A stretch of DNA of 18,557 nt from JBEVOS01 sp964564595 (GTDB taxonomy: Bacteria; Pseudomonadota; Alphaproteobacteria; Caulobacterales; Aquidulcibacteraceae). Positions 1 to 7,318 of this stretch are shown piece after piece. The stretch covers positions 1 through 18,557 of the forward strand of contig CAZMCA010000056.1 in assembly GCA_964564595.1 (NCBI GenBank), in the 5' to 3' direction. A model generated the notes under the pieces. The model was not told where the DNA came from. It worked only from the letters and a program-made list of their open reading frames with translations, and ran no database searches. Position 1 is the first letter of the stretch, and each line of letters starts with the position of its first letter. Made by a program: the position numbers and the translations under genes.

Positions 1-1339
1 CCTCGCGAATGCGCGCGCGCTGCGGCGTCGCCGCCGGCGGCTCAGGCGCATCGACGCCAGCGCGCAACCGCACCGCGCGCAGCACCTCCGCGGTCGGATA
101 GCCATCCGGCGCGAGCCCTTGTGCGGATTGGAATGCAGACACAGCACGCCGCGTGTTGGAACCGAACTGCCCATCCGCCGCGCCCGGATTGTAGCCAAGC
201 GTCGCAAGCAGCATTTGCAGCTGCATCATGTCGTCCCGCTGCAGCGTGCCGATATGCGTGGGCCACGGCGTCACCAAGCCGCCCCGCCCTTCGAACGCGC
301 GCGCGAGCAACGCGATCGTCAGCGCATAGCGATCGGACGCATTGTAGCGGCGGATCACCGCGAAGTTTGGATGGAGCAGCAGCGCGGGCCCTTGTGCGCC
401 CGCCGGCAAAAACAGCTGCGACTGGATCGCCTGATCTTCCGCGCGCCACGCCGAACCATCGACGCGCCGCACGCCAAGCTGCGTCCACTCGCTGATCGGG
501 CGCGCCTGCGTGTCGGCGAGCGCAAAGTTGAAGCCCTGCGGCAAGCGCACTTCGTCGAACACCTCCTGGCCGCTCTGCCAGCCGCGGTTTTGCAGGTAGT
601 TCGCGATCGAAGCCGCGACGTCGCCGCGGTTATTCCAGATGTCGCGCCGCCCATCGCCGTCCCAATCGGCGGCGAGTGCAAGGTACGCGTCAGGCATGAA
701 TTGCGGCTGCCCAAGCGCGCCCGCCCAGGACGAGCGCAGCTCGTTCGGGCCCGCGTAACCGCGCTCCACCATCTGCAAAAGCGCAAGCAAATACGTCTCG
801 AACGCCGCGCGGCGGCGCCCCTCGAATGCCAACGTCGCAATCGCCTGCGCCGCATTATGAGGCAAAGGCGCAGCGCCGAAATTGCTCTCCAGCGCCCAGA
901 TGCCGAGGATGATGTCCCCGTCGACGCCGTAGCGTTGCTCGACAGCCGGCAACAGCGGCCCAAGCTCGGCCTTCAGCGCGCGCCCCTGCGCGATGCGCTG
1001 AGCCGAGACGCGCGTCGTCACATATTCCCAGACCGGGCTCACGAATTCCGGCTGGCGCCGGTCGAAATCGATCACGCGCTGCTCGGGCGCGATCCCGGAG
1101 AGCACGCGCGACAGCACCGCGGGATCGCGGCCCTGTGCGACTGCGCGGCGGGCAAAGTCGTCCCGCCACGCGTCGAAATCGGCATTGCCGGAGGACGCGA
1201 ACGTCGGCGCCGTCGCGGACGAGACGGGCGCTGCGGCCGGCTGAATCGTCTGTGCGCTCGTCTGGCCGCAGGCGGCGCAGAAAATGGCCAGGGCGGCCGC
1301 GCCGTACACGGCTGCTCTCAAGACGGTCCCTTTCTTCAT
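1..1339 (-). CDS. Lytic murein transglycosylase (MltB-like) with C-terminal peptidoglycan-binding domain, partial at left edge
   Basis: Cleaves the glycan strand of peptidoglycan in the periplasm, forming 1,6-anhydro-muropeptides. The 446 codons visible start at ATG 1339-1337 and stay open to the window edge. Residues 1-30 form a Sec signal peptide; the Cys pair near residues 21-24 is not a good lipobox, so signal peptidase I cleavage near TSA-Q is more likely than a lipoprotein. Residues 52-355 match the family 3 lytic transglycosylase fold (SLT_2/MltB), with the catalytic Glu at 151 in IWALESNFG and the motifs GALGQPQFMP (207-216) and DWDGDGRRDIWN (225-236). Residues 368-424 are a PG_binding_1 domain (LQMLLATLGYNPG, FGSNTRRAVSAFQ). 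A Pro/Ala-rich tail follows and the stop lies outside the window. It is transcribed away from the P450 operon across a 257-base gap. Family assignment is firm; the exact subfamily is not. Confidence 0.93.
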   Translation of the reverse strand, partial: MKKGTVLRAAVYGAAALAIFCAACGQTSAQTIQPAAAPVSSATAPTFASSGNADFDAWRDDFARRAVAQGRDPAVLSRVLSGIAPEQRVIDFDRRQPEFVSPVWEYVTTRVSAQRIAQGRALKAELGPLLPAVEQRYGVDGDIILGIWALESNFGAAPLPHNAAQAIATLAFEGRRRAAFETYLLALLQMVERGYAGPNELRSSWAGALGQPQFMPDAYLALAADWDGDGRRDIWNNRGDVAASIANYLQNRGWQSGQEVFDEVRLPQGFNFALADTQARPISEWTQLGVRRVDGSAWRAEDQAIQSQLFLPAGAQGPALLLHPNFAVIRRYNASDRYALTIALLARAFEGRGGLVTPWPTHIGTLQRDDMMQLQMLLATLGYNPGAADGQFGSNTRRAVSAFQSAQGLAPDGYPTAEVLRAVRLRAGVDAPEPPAATPQRARIRE

Positions 1340-1514
1340 CGCTCCGGACGCTAACGCGCTTCGCCCGACGCCGGGAGCATGGACGGCCGCTTGGGAGGCA
1401 GAGAACGGGTTCAAATGGCGACTCCGAGGCAGGCTCGGCCCCGAAACGAGGCGAGCCGCGCATAACGAGCCCTTTTGCCTGCAACCCCCTTGCCGAATTC
1501 CTTGCGCGCCTCGC

Positions 1515-1528
1515 TGAAAGCGCTTTCA
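1515..1528. promoter_or_regulatory. Perfect 14-bp palindrome, LacI-family-type operator
   Basis: TGAAAGCGCTTTCA is a perfect palindrome with a central CG. It matches the general form bound by LacI/GalR-family regulators, TGAAANCGNTTTCA. It covers the -35 position of the promoter proposed for the P450 operon, which suggests repression, and lies 69 bases before the P450 start codon. No LacI-family gene is in the window, so the regulator is unknown. The rest of the gap 1340-1514 shows nothing recognisable. Confidence 0.55.
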
Positions 1529-1550
1529 ATGTGCATTCGGCCGCGATAAT
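1522..1550 (+). promoter_or_regulatory. Predicted promoter of the P450-CapA-transporter operon
   Basis: A good -10 element, GATAAT, lies at 1545-1550. The -35 position 16-17 bases upstream falls on CTTTCA/GCTTTC inside the palindrome and is a poor match by itself. Transcription would start near 1557, giving a leader of about 40 bases that contains a strong ribosome binding site (GGGGAGG, 1584-1590) six bases before the ATG at 1597. Confidence 0.4.
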
Positions 1551-1596
1551 CGTATGTAAGACCCCCTAATTAGAGAATGGGGCGGGGAGGCGCGTC

Positions 1597-2784
1597 ATGA
1601 CCGGTCGAGCGATTCCATCGGATTTCGACCCGCTCGGCCCCGAAACGTTCGACAGCCCCTACGCGGTCTACGAAGACCTCCGCGCCCGCTGCCCCGTCGC
1701 CCACACCGACGCCTGGGGTGGGTTCTGGGCGCTTATGAAGTACGACGACGTGAAGCGCGCCGCGGCCGATCCGTTGTTCATCACGTCGGTCCAGAATGTC
1801 GTTCCGAAAGTCGCGTTCACCGGCCGGCGCCCGCCGCTCCACCTCGATCCGCCCGAACACACACCCTATCGCCGCGCGCTCGATCCGCTGCTGACGAAAG
1901 CCAAAGCCGAGGCGCTCGAACCTGTCGTCCGGCGCTTCACCGTCGAATTGCTGGAGCCGCTGATCGCGCGGGGCGCCGGCGACATCTGCGGCGATTTCTC
2001 GATGCATCTGCCCATCAAGGTCTTCGCTGAATGGATGAACCTCGATGACGATGCGGCGCGCGCGCTCGCCGAAGTCGGCCGCGCCTATAACTACGCCGTG
2101 CAAGCCGCAGTCGATGAAACGGTGAAGGAAACCAGCCTTGCGCTCTACGCGATGGCGCGCGGCGTGATCGAAGACCGCAAGATCAATCCGCGCGATCCCG
2201 CTGTCGATCCTGCCGCCGCGCTTCTCGCAGCGCGCGTGAACGGCGAGCCGCTCCCGGATGAGTTGATCATCGGCACCGTGCGCCAAGTGCTCGTCGTCGG
2301 CATCATCGCGCCGACCGTGATGATCGGCTCGATCGCCGTGCACCTCTCCCGCCATCCCGAGCTGCAAACGCAACTGCGCAACGACCCCGCGCTCATTCCC
2401 GCCGCGGTAGAAGAATTTCTGCGCCTCTACACGCCCTATCGCGGCTTTGCGCGAACGGCCAAGGAAGACGTGGACATTCGCGGCCGCACCATCTGCCCCG
2501 GCGAAGCGATCGCGATCGTTTACGCCTCCGCGAACCGCGACGAAGACGTCTTCCCGAACGCCGACCAGTTCATCCTCAACCGCCCGAACATTTCCGACCA
2601 TCTCGGCTTTGGCATGGGTGCGCATGCTTGTGCCGGCTCTGCGCTCGCGCGCGTCGAGCTGCGTGTCGCGCTGGAAGAACTGCTCGCGCGCACATCACAC
2701 TTCGAAGTCGCCGGCGATATTCGCCCGACGCGCTTTCCCGAAATCGGCGCGCTCTCCGTGCCGCTCAAACTCACGCCGCGCTGA
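1597..2784 (+). CDS. Cytochrome P450 with non-standard I-helix
   Basis: A soluble bacterial class I P450 of 395 residues, the usual size, which would need an external ferredoxin and reductase; neither is encoded nearby. The heme-binding loop FGMGAHACAGSALAR puts the thiolate Cys at 345. The K-helix ExxR is E273-R276, and the C-helix region has LHLDPPEHTPYRRAL (81-95). The I-helix reads VVGIIAPTVMIGS (233-245) and lacks the acid-alcohol pair of the common (A/G)Gx(D/E)T(T/S) motif, so proton delivery or reaction type may be unusual. The start is supported by GGGGAGG six bases upstream. The stop TGA overlaps the ATG of the CapA gene by one base, which implies translational coupling. The substrate cannot be named from sequence. 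Confidence 0.95.
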   Translation: MTGRAIPSDFDPLGPETFDSPYAVYEDLRARCPVAHTDAWGGFWALMKYDDVKRAAADPLFITSVQNVVPKVAFTGRRPPLHLDPPEHTPYRRALDPLLTKAKAEALEPVVRRFTVELLEPLIARGAGDICGDFSMHLPIKVFAEWMNLDDDAARALAEVGRAYNYAVQAAVDETVKETSLALYAMARGVIEDRKINPRDPAVDPAAALLAARVNGEPLPDELIIGTVRQVLVVGIIAPTVMIGSIAVHLSRHPELQTQLRNDPALIPAAVEEFLRLYTPYRGFARTAKEDVDIRGRTICPGEAIAIVYASANRDEDVFPNADQFILNRPNISDHLGFGMGAHACAGSALARVELRVALEELLARTSHFEVAGDIRPTRFPEIGALSVPLKLTPR

Positions 2785-3896
2785 TGGCGCTCCTCTACGC
2801 CACCGGCGACGTCGCGCCCGACCGGGAGAACCCGCGCGAGTGCTTCGCTCTCGCGCGCGACACGCTGCGTGGCGGCGACGTCGTGTTCTGCCAACTGGAG
2901 TGCAACCTCACCGAACGCGGCGTGCGGCTCCCGCAAGCGCGCCACACCCACCGCTCCAACATCAAAGCCGCGCAGGCGATGCAGGACGCCGGCTTCACCA
3001 TCGTCTCCTGGGCCGGCAATCACTGCATGGACTGGGGCAATGACGGGTTCTTCGACACGATCGAGAACCTCGAAGCTTCGAACCTCGCCGTCGTCGGCGC
3101 CGGCAAGAACATCGCCGCCGCCCGCGCGCCGGTGTTTCAAAAGGCGGGCGACGCAACCATCGCGTTCCTCGCCTATTCCTCCATCCTGCCGATGAATTAT
3201 TGGGCCGAGGAAAACCGCCCCGGCTGCGCGCCGATGCGCGCGCATACGATCTACGAACAGATCGAACTCGATCAGCCCGGCACGCCCGCGCGCATCCACA
3301 CCTACGCGCACCGCGAAGACCTCGCCGCGCTGATCGCCGACATCGAAGCCGCCAAAAAGCGCGCGGATCTCGTTGTCGTCTCGTTGCACTGGGGCATTCA
3401 CTTCGTGCCTGCCGTGCTCGCCGCCTACCAACGCGAAGTCGCGCACGCCGCGATCGACGCGGGCTGCGACCTGATTCTCGGGCACCACGCGCACATTCTG
3501 AAAGCCGTCGAAGTCTATCGCGGCAAGCCGATCTTCTACTCGCTCTGCAATTTCGCGATCGATCTGCGCATGACGCCCGAACATGCGGCCAGCAAAGGCT
3601 TTCAAGAAATCAAAGTGCTCGCCCCGCGCTGGGAGCCGGATTTCGACAGCCTCTACAACATGCCGCCGGATGCGAAGAAAACGCTGATCGTGAAAGCGGA
3701 AATCGATGGCAAGCGCTTTGGGCGCATCGGCTTCCTGCCCTGTTATGTGAACCGGCAGGCGCAGCCCGAGATCGTCAAGAACGGCGATCCGCGTTTCACC
3801 GAAGTCGTCGACTACATGAACGAGGTCACGCAAGCCGTCGATCTCGACACGCGCTACATCGTCGAAGGCGACGATGTTTGGATCAGCGGCGCATAA
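2784..3896 (+). CDS. CapA-family (PgsA-like) metallophosphatase-fold protein
   Basis: A 370-residue protein of the CapA family, a calcineurin-like metallophosphoesterase fold best known from poly-gamma-glutamate capsule synthesis. Metal-site motifs are GDV (8-10), the Glu in QLECN (37-41), GNH (78-80), HWG (202-204) and GHHAH (233-237), in the usual order. Unlike PgsA/CapA it has no signal peptide or membrane anchor, so it is probably cytoplasmic. The ATG at 2784 sits in the TGATG overlap with the P450 stop, and the protein begins directly at the first beta strand (ALLYATGDV). No capsule or polyglutamate genes are nearby. The partnership with a P450 and a transporter points to a role in a small-molecule pathway, but that is inference and the reaction is unknown. 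Confidence 0.85.
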   Translation: MALLYATGDVAPDRENPRECFALARDTLRGGDVVFCQLECNLTERGVRLPQARHTHRSNIKAAQAMQDAGFTIVSWAGNHCMDWGNDGFFDTIENLEASNLAVVGAGKNIAAARAPVFQKAGDATIAFLAYSSILPMNYWAEENRPGCAPMRAHTIYEQIELDQPGTPARIHTYAHREDLAALIADIEAAKKRADLVVVSLHWGIHFVPAVLAAYQREVAHAAIDAGCDLILGHHAHILKAVEVYRGKPIFYSLCNFAIDLRMTPEHAASKGFQEIKVLAPRWEPDFDSLYNMPPDAKKTLIVKAEIDGKRFGRIGFLPCYVNRQAQPEIVKNGDPRFTEVVDYMNEVTQAVDLDTRYIVEGDDVWISGA

Positions 3897-3925
3897 CAAC
3901 AAAAAGAAAGTTTGGGGCGGAGAGA

Positions 3926-4954
3926 ATGCTGAACATGCGCACATGGCCGATCGAGCTAACGACCGCGCTCTATCTTCTCTCGTATCTCCCCTACATCGTG
4001 ATCACGCGTTGGCTCGCGACCGTGCCGTTGCCCGGCCTCGGTCGCCCGCTCACCGGCCTCGAAATTCTGCCGGCGACGCTGATCATCGCGACCGTGTTCA
4101 CCTATCTCTGGATCTGGCTCTCCGGCTGGTGGCGCCACAGCAAGAGCGCGCGCATCGGCCCGCTCGCGATTCCGGTGCCGACCGGTTGGATGTGGCTCTC
4201 GGGCGTGTGCACCGCGTTCATCCTCTTCACCGTGCCGCTTTCCTACACGTTCGTCGGCGTCTCGATCCCGTTCATCCAACTCGTGATGCGCGGCGACATT
4301 CTCATCATCGCGCCGCTCGTCGATCTCTTCACCGGCCGCAAAGTGCGCTGGTGGAGCTGGACAGCGCTCGCGCTCGTCGCAGCCGCGCTTGTCATCACCG
4401 TCGGCGATCGTGGCGGCTTCCACCTGCCGATGCTCGCGTGGCTCACGGTCATTCTCTACACGGTCGGCTATTTCGGCCGCCTCGCGATCATGACCAAGAT
4501 CGGCAAAACCGGCGATGACGGCGTGATCGAGCGCTACTTCGTAGAAGAAAAACTGATCGCCATGCCGCTCGCCGTCGGCGTGCTCGCCGCCATCGGCGCG
4601 CTTGGCCTCGGCGCGCAAGGCAGCGAGCTTGAGTTTGGCTTCGTCGGCGTGTGGACGAGCAATCAATTCGTCTGGATCGCCGCGCTCGCCGCGTTCCTCT
4701 TCATCGTCTCGATCTTCTCGATCATCATCCTTTTGGACAAACGCGAGAACTCGTTCTGCGTGCCGCTCGAACGCGCCGCGAGCCTTCTCGCCGGCGTCGG
4801 CGCCGCCTACATTCTCGCGATCTTCTTCGGCGGGCGCTTCCCAACAACGGCCGAACTCATCGGCTCAGCCCTCCTCGTCGCCGCCATCGTCCTCCTCAGC
4901 ATCGCCCCGCGCATGAGCGAAGCGCGCAAGCAAACGGACGCTGCGGTGGCTTAA
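3926..4954 (+). CDS. DMT/EamA-like multi-pass membrane protein
   Basis: A 342-residue inner-membrane protein with about ten hydrophobic segments (near residues 10-28, 47-68, 88-108, 112-134, 146-160, 168-186, 209-228, 247-270, 285-302 and 308-327), the layout of drug/metabolite transporters. No substrate-specific motif is recognised. It lies 29 bases after the CapA gene on the same strand and is probably the last gene of that operon; export or uptake of the P450/CapA substrate is a guess. The start at 3926 follows a purine-rich GGGGCGGAGAG; an in-frame ATG at 3935 is an alternative. The open frame extends much further upstream, but that part overlaps CapA and is antifunctional shadow. Its stop overlaps the arfB stop on the other strand. 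Confidence 0.8.
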   Translation: MLNMRTWPIELTTALYLLSYLPYIVITRWLATVPLPGLGRPLTGLEILPATLIIATVFTYLWIWLSGWWRHSKSARIGPLAIPVPTGWMWLSGVCTAFILFTVPLSYTFVGVSIPFIQLVMRGDILIIAPLVDLFTGRKVRWWSWTALALVAAALVITVGDRGGFHLPMLAWLTVILYTVGYFGRLAIMTKIGKTGDDGVIERYFVEEKLIAMPLAVGVLAAIGALGLGAQGSELEFGFVGVWTSNQFVWIAALAAFLFIVSIFSIIILLDKRENSFCVPLERAASLLAGVGAAYILAIFFGGRFPTTAELIGSALLVAAIVLLSIAPRMSEARKQTDAAVA

Positions 4955-5376
4955 TCGTCCCCACCGCTCACACGGCCACGCAGCGACTTAATGTTGCCGC
5001 GCTTGGTTTTGCTGTCCATGCGCTTGGCCTTCGCGGCTTTGCTCGGCTTCGTCGCCTTGCGCGGCGGCGCGACATACGCCGCCTCCACGATCAGTTCGAC
5101 CAGGCGATCGACCGCGTCCTGACGGTTGCGCTCTTGCGTGCGGAAGCGATCGGCCTTCAGCACCAGCACGCCATCAAGCGTCAGCCGCCGCCCCGCAAGC
5201 CGCTCCAGCCGTTCGCGCACATCATCCGGCAACGACGGCGAATTGCGCACGTCGAACCGCAGCTCCACCGCGGTCGAAACCTTGTTGACGTTCTGCCCGC
5301 CCGGCCCGCTCGCGCGAATGAAGCGCTCTTCAAGCTCGCTCTCGTCGAGCGCGATGGCGTGATTGACGCGGATCAT
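4951..5376 (-). CDS. arfB: Peptidyl-tRNA hydrolase ArfB (YaeJ/ICT1 family)
   Basis: Codon-independent ribosome-rescue factor that enters the A site of stalled ribosomes and hydrolyses the peptidyl-tRNA. It has 141 residues, the normal length. The class I release-factor domain carries the catalytic GGQ at 26-28 in RASGPGGQNVNKVSTAVELR. The C-terminal tail (about 103-135) is Lys/Arg-rich, as expected for the segment that inserts into the empty mRNA channel. The start at 5376 overlaps the stop of the upstream YaiI-like gene (ATGA), so the two are translationally coupled. The frame stays open well beyond this start, but upstream it overlaps the YaiI-like gene and has no ArfB similarity. The tail end overlaps the converging transporter gene. 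Confidence 0.95.
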   Translation of the reverse strand: MIRVNHAIALDESELEERFIRASGPGGQNVNKVSTAVELRFDVRNSPSLPDDVRERLERLAGRRLTLDGVLVLKADRFRTQERNRQDAVDRLVELIVEAAYVAPPRKATKPSKAAKAKRMDSKTKRGNIKSLRGRVSGGDD

Positions 5377-5828
5377 GACGGCGCTTTCTTCCGGGCCCGC
5401 ATCAGCGCCGCATCGAGCGCCGACAGGAATCGTGAGCGATCCTGCGCGGAAAATGGTTTCGGACCTCCTGATCCCTCCCCAAACGACCGCAGATGCTCCA
5501 TCAGCGCCCGGCTCGCGAGCGCCTGGCCGATCGAGGCCGTCGTCCACGGCTTGCCGGTCTGCGCCAGCGCCTCGGCGCCCGCCTTGAGCGCCCGATCCGC
5601 CAGCGGCACGTCGGACGTCACCACCACATCGCCCGGCCCCGCCCGCTCGGCGATCCAATCGTCCGCCACGTCCGGCCCGGCATCGACCACCACCGCCTGG
5701 AACAGCGGGCTCTGCGGCACACGAAGGAAGCTGTTGGCGACCACGAACACCGGCGCCTGCACCCGTTGGGCGACCCGGTAGATCTCGTCCTTCACCGCAC
5801 AGGCGTCCGCATCCACATAAATGGCCAT
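5373..5828 (-). CDS. YaiI/YqxD-family protein (UPF0178, PIN-like)
   Basis: A 151-residue conserved protein of the YaiI/YqxD (DUF188) family, related to PIN-fold nucleases; its function is not established. Family marks are the N-terminal IYVDADACAVKDE (3-15, with Asp6 and Asp8 as likely metal ligands), the GDVVVTSDVPLADRAL strand (66-81, Asp73) and the C-terminal GPKPFSAQDRSRFLSALD (122-139). It is the first gene of a two-gene operon with arfB, with an ATGA stop/start overlap. It is transcribed divergently from trcR, with promoters expected in 5829-6039. Confidence 0.92.
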   Translation of the reverse strand: MAIYVDADACAVKDEIYRVAQRVQAPVFVVANSFLRVPQSPLFQAVVVDAGPDVADDWIAERAGPGDVVVTSDVPLADRALKAGAEALAQTGKPWTTASIGQALASRALMEHLRSFGEGSGGPKPFSAQDRSRFLSALDAALMRARKKAPS

Positions 5829-5985
5829 GCCCGCCCGTTAGCACGCTTCGCCCCGCGCCGGCCCCGCTGAAAAACGGCTGAAAATCCCCGGCCTGGCCGC
5901 GCTTTGCCGTTCCCTTTCCGCCCCGTCCGGGCTAGAAGGCGCGCCAGCTGGCTTGATCGCGTCCGATCGCCGCTCGTGGCTCTGA

Positions 5986-6022
5986 GGTTTACCCCCGGCG
6001 ACGCGCCGGGCGCGACGTAACC
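5986..6022 (+). promoter_or_regulatory. Stem-loop in the trcR leader
   Basis: An inner perfect hairpin CCCGGCG-ACG-CGCCGGG (5994-6010) is framed by GGTTTAC (5986-5992) and GTAACC (6017-6022), which pair except for one bulged T. The structure ends five bases before the ribosome binding site GGAG (6028-6031), which is eight bases from the trcR ATG. It does not cover the binding site, so any effect would be on stability or as a protein-binding site. The remainder of 5829-5985 must hold the divergent promoters, but no convincing -35/-10 pair was found. Confidence 0.4.
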
Positions 6023-6039
6023 CTCTCGGAGACCGCCCC

Positions 6040-6681
6040 ATGTCCTACGTTCTGATGCCCAAGGCCACCGCCGTGTGGCTGATCGAAAACACCGCCCTCA
6101 CGTTCGAGCAGATCGCGGCGTTTTGCGGCCTGCATCACCTCGAAGTTCAGGGCATCGCCAACGAAGACGTGGCCAAGGGCATTCGCGGCGTCGATCCGAT
6201 CGCCGGGGGCTTTCTGTCGCGTGAGGAAATCAGCCGCGGCGAGGCCAACCCTCAGCACGAACTGAAGCCGCTTGAGCAAAAGCGCATCGACGTGCCGGTC
6301 GTGAAGAAGAAGGGCGCCCGCTACACGCCGATCGCGCGCCGCCAGGATCGCCCGGACGCGATCTACTGGTTCCTGCGCAATCACCCCGAAATCGCCGACT
6401 CCAAGATCGTGAAGCTCATCGGCACGACCAAGGCCACGATCGAGCAAGTCCGTGAGCGCAAGCACTGGAACTCGACCAACATCAAGCCGGTCGATCCCGT
6501 ATCGCTCGGCCTCTGCTCGCAGATCGAGCTCGACGCTGTCGTCGCCGAAGCCGCGGCGCAACGCGCCAAGGACGAAGCCAAGAAGCGCAAGGCCGAAGGC
6601 GGCGCGAGCCTGCGCCCCGCGCAAGAAACCGTGCCCGCCGATACCTACGACAAGCGCGAGGAAGAGGAAGAAGAGGCGTAG
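6040..6681 (+). CDS. trcR: Cell-cycle transcriptional regulator TrcR (DUF1013)
   Basis: A 213-residue DUF1013 protein, a family largely confined to alphaproteobacteria. In Caulobacter, TrcR associates with RNA polymerase and supports cell-cycle promoters. The N-terminal part (about 6-60) has a helix-turn-helix-like segment (LTFEQIAAFCGLHHLEVQGIA) followed by GVDPIAGGFLSREEI. A second helical domain (about 105-165) contains YWFLRNHPEI and IGTTKATIEQVRERKHWN. The C-terminus turns into a charged linker ending in a run of Glu (EEEEEEA). The start ATG has GGAG eight bases upstream and a stem-loop in the leader. A strong inverted repeat follows the stop. The family assignment is firm; the role is carried over from Caulobacter. 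Confidence 0.94.
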   Translation: MSYVLMPKATAVWLIENTALTFEQIAAFCGLHHLEVQGIANEDVAKGIRGVDPIAGGFLSREEISRGEANPQHELKPLEQKRIDVPVVKKKGARYTPIARRQDRPDAIYWFLRNHPEIADSKIVKLIGTTKATIEQVRERKHWNSTNIKPVDPVSLGLCSQIELDAVVAEAAAQRAKDEAKKRKAEGGASLRPAQETVPADTYDKREEEEEEA

Positions 6682-6697
6682 GCACCTCTTGCGCATT

Positions 6698-6728
6698 GCG
6701 CGGCGCTCACCCTAAGGGGGCGCCGCGC
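6698..6728 (+). terminator. Strong inverted repeat behind trcR
   Basis: Nine-base perfect arms GCGCGGCGC (6698-6706) and GCGCCGCGC (6720-6728) enclose a 13-base loop that can itself pair (CCC-TAA-GGG). It lies 16 bases after the trcR stop, the right place for a terminator, but no T-run follows, so Rho-independent action is uncertain. Confidence 0.4.
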
Positions 6729-6788
6729 GCGCACAGCGCATAAGCGCGCGCTCGAAGCGCAGGCGCGCGCGCACATTAGCGTCCAAAC

Positions 6789-6797
6789 TTATTCACA
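6789..6797 (+). promoter_or_regulatory. DnaA-box-like 9-mer
   Basis: TTATTCACA fits the relaxed DnaA box TTATNCACA. It stands alone in the non-coding gap between the convergent trcR and DUF465 genes, so it is not in an obvious promoter and may be chance. Confidence 0.3.
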
Positions 6798-6824
6798 GGG
6801 CGAATGGGCGCTAAGCGGCGCTAG

Positions 6825-6847
6825 TTGCTTCGGAGCGCCCGAAGCAA
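6825..6847. terminator. Perfect 9-bp hairpin between convergent genes
   Basis: TTGCTTCGG (6825-6833) and CCGAAGCAA (6839-6847) pair perfectly around the loop AGCGC. It lies 40 bases beyond the stop of the minus-strand DUF465 gene and about 145 beyond trcR, so it could end transcription in either direction. There is no clear T-run on either side. Confidence 0.35.
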
Positions 6848-6887
6848 GCGCATGCGCGGCACTAACTGGATCGGCGCGTTCGGCGCT

Positions 6888-7064
6888 TCAGTGACCCGGC
6901 CTGCTTCGCAGGTTTTCGATTTCTTCTTTGATTTTGAGCTTTTGCCGCTTCATCTCGGTGAGGCGGGTTGTGTCTGTAGCGGGATGCGTGGATTCCAGCC
7001 GAATTGCTGCGTCCAGATCCCGGTGCCGGAGGTCGAGTTCGCGAATACGCGATTCAAGAGCCAT
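6888..7064 (-). CDS. Small DUF465 (YdcH-family) protein
   Basis: A 58-residue protein. It starts MALESRIRELDLRHRDLDAA and ends IKEEIENLRSRPGH. Nearly all of it should be two helices forming an antiparallel coiled-coil hairpin, as in YdcH/DUF465 proteins, whose function is unknown. The family signature is the HRxLDxxI stretch early on and the LxxMKRQKLKIKEEI repeat in the second helix. The start ATG (7064-7062) has AGGAG eight bases upstream, an excellent ribosome binding site. It is transcribed divergently from a second DUF465 gene at 7319, with which it shares the HRxLDAAI motif, so the two look like paralogues. The codons are rather AT-rich at the C-terminus compared with neighbours. Confidence 0.82.
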   Translation of the reverse strand: MALESRIRELDLRHRDLDAAIRLESTHPATDTTRLTEMKRQKLKIKEEIENLRSRPGH

Positions 7065-7318
7065 TGGCGCGACTCCTCTGTTGACCCTGTCAACATGGCG
7101 CCGCTTGGCCGCCGAGTCCCGTCACTTCGTGTTACAGCAAGGTCACAACGCACTCACGGCTGCGTGAGAGGCGCCTGGCGCCGTCCATCGCGGCGCCGGG
7201 GCGTACAAGCATGGTTATCCCGCCTTTACAGCGCATTGGGCGCGTGGCTTAGCTCGCCACGCCGGCGAACATCGTGGCGAACCACGTTCGGGCAAAAAGG
7301 CGGTCGGACTACCGGGCG
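7065..7318. promoter_or_regulatory. Intergenic region between the divergent DUF465 genes
   Basis: This gap should carry both promoters. Visible elements are the inverted repeat GTTGAC-CCT-GTCAAC (7080-7094), a possible operator just upstream of the minus-strand gene, and a perfect 7-bp stem-loop GCGTGGC/GCCACGC (7242-7248 and 7256-7262). A second small hairpin (about 7266-7290) covers a possible GTG start at 7274. No convincing -35/-10 pair was recognised, and no RNA gene. Confidence 0.35.

Noticed and set aside
119..1354. Long plus-strand open frame of 411 codons
   Set aside because: It is antisense to the lytic transglycosylase, whose signal peptide, catalytic Glu and binding domain are clear; the product is Arg/Ala-rich without motifs.
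1395..1450. tRNA-like GGTTCAAAT in the gap before the P450 gene
   Set aside because: The flanking five bases do not pair as a T-stem and no other cloverleaf arms are found.
2520..3944. Minus-strand open frame of 474 codons
   Set aside because: Antisense shadow of the P450 end and the CapA gene; no recognisable domain.
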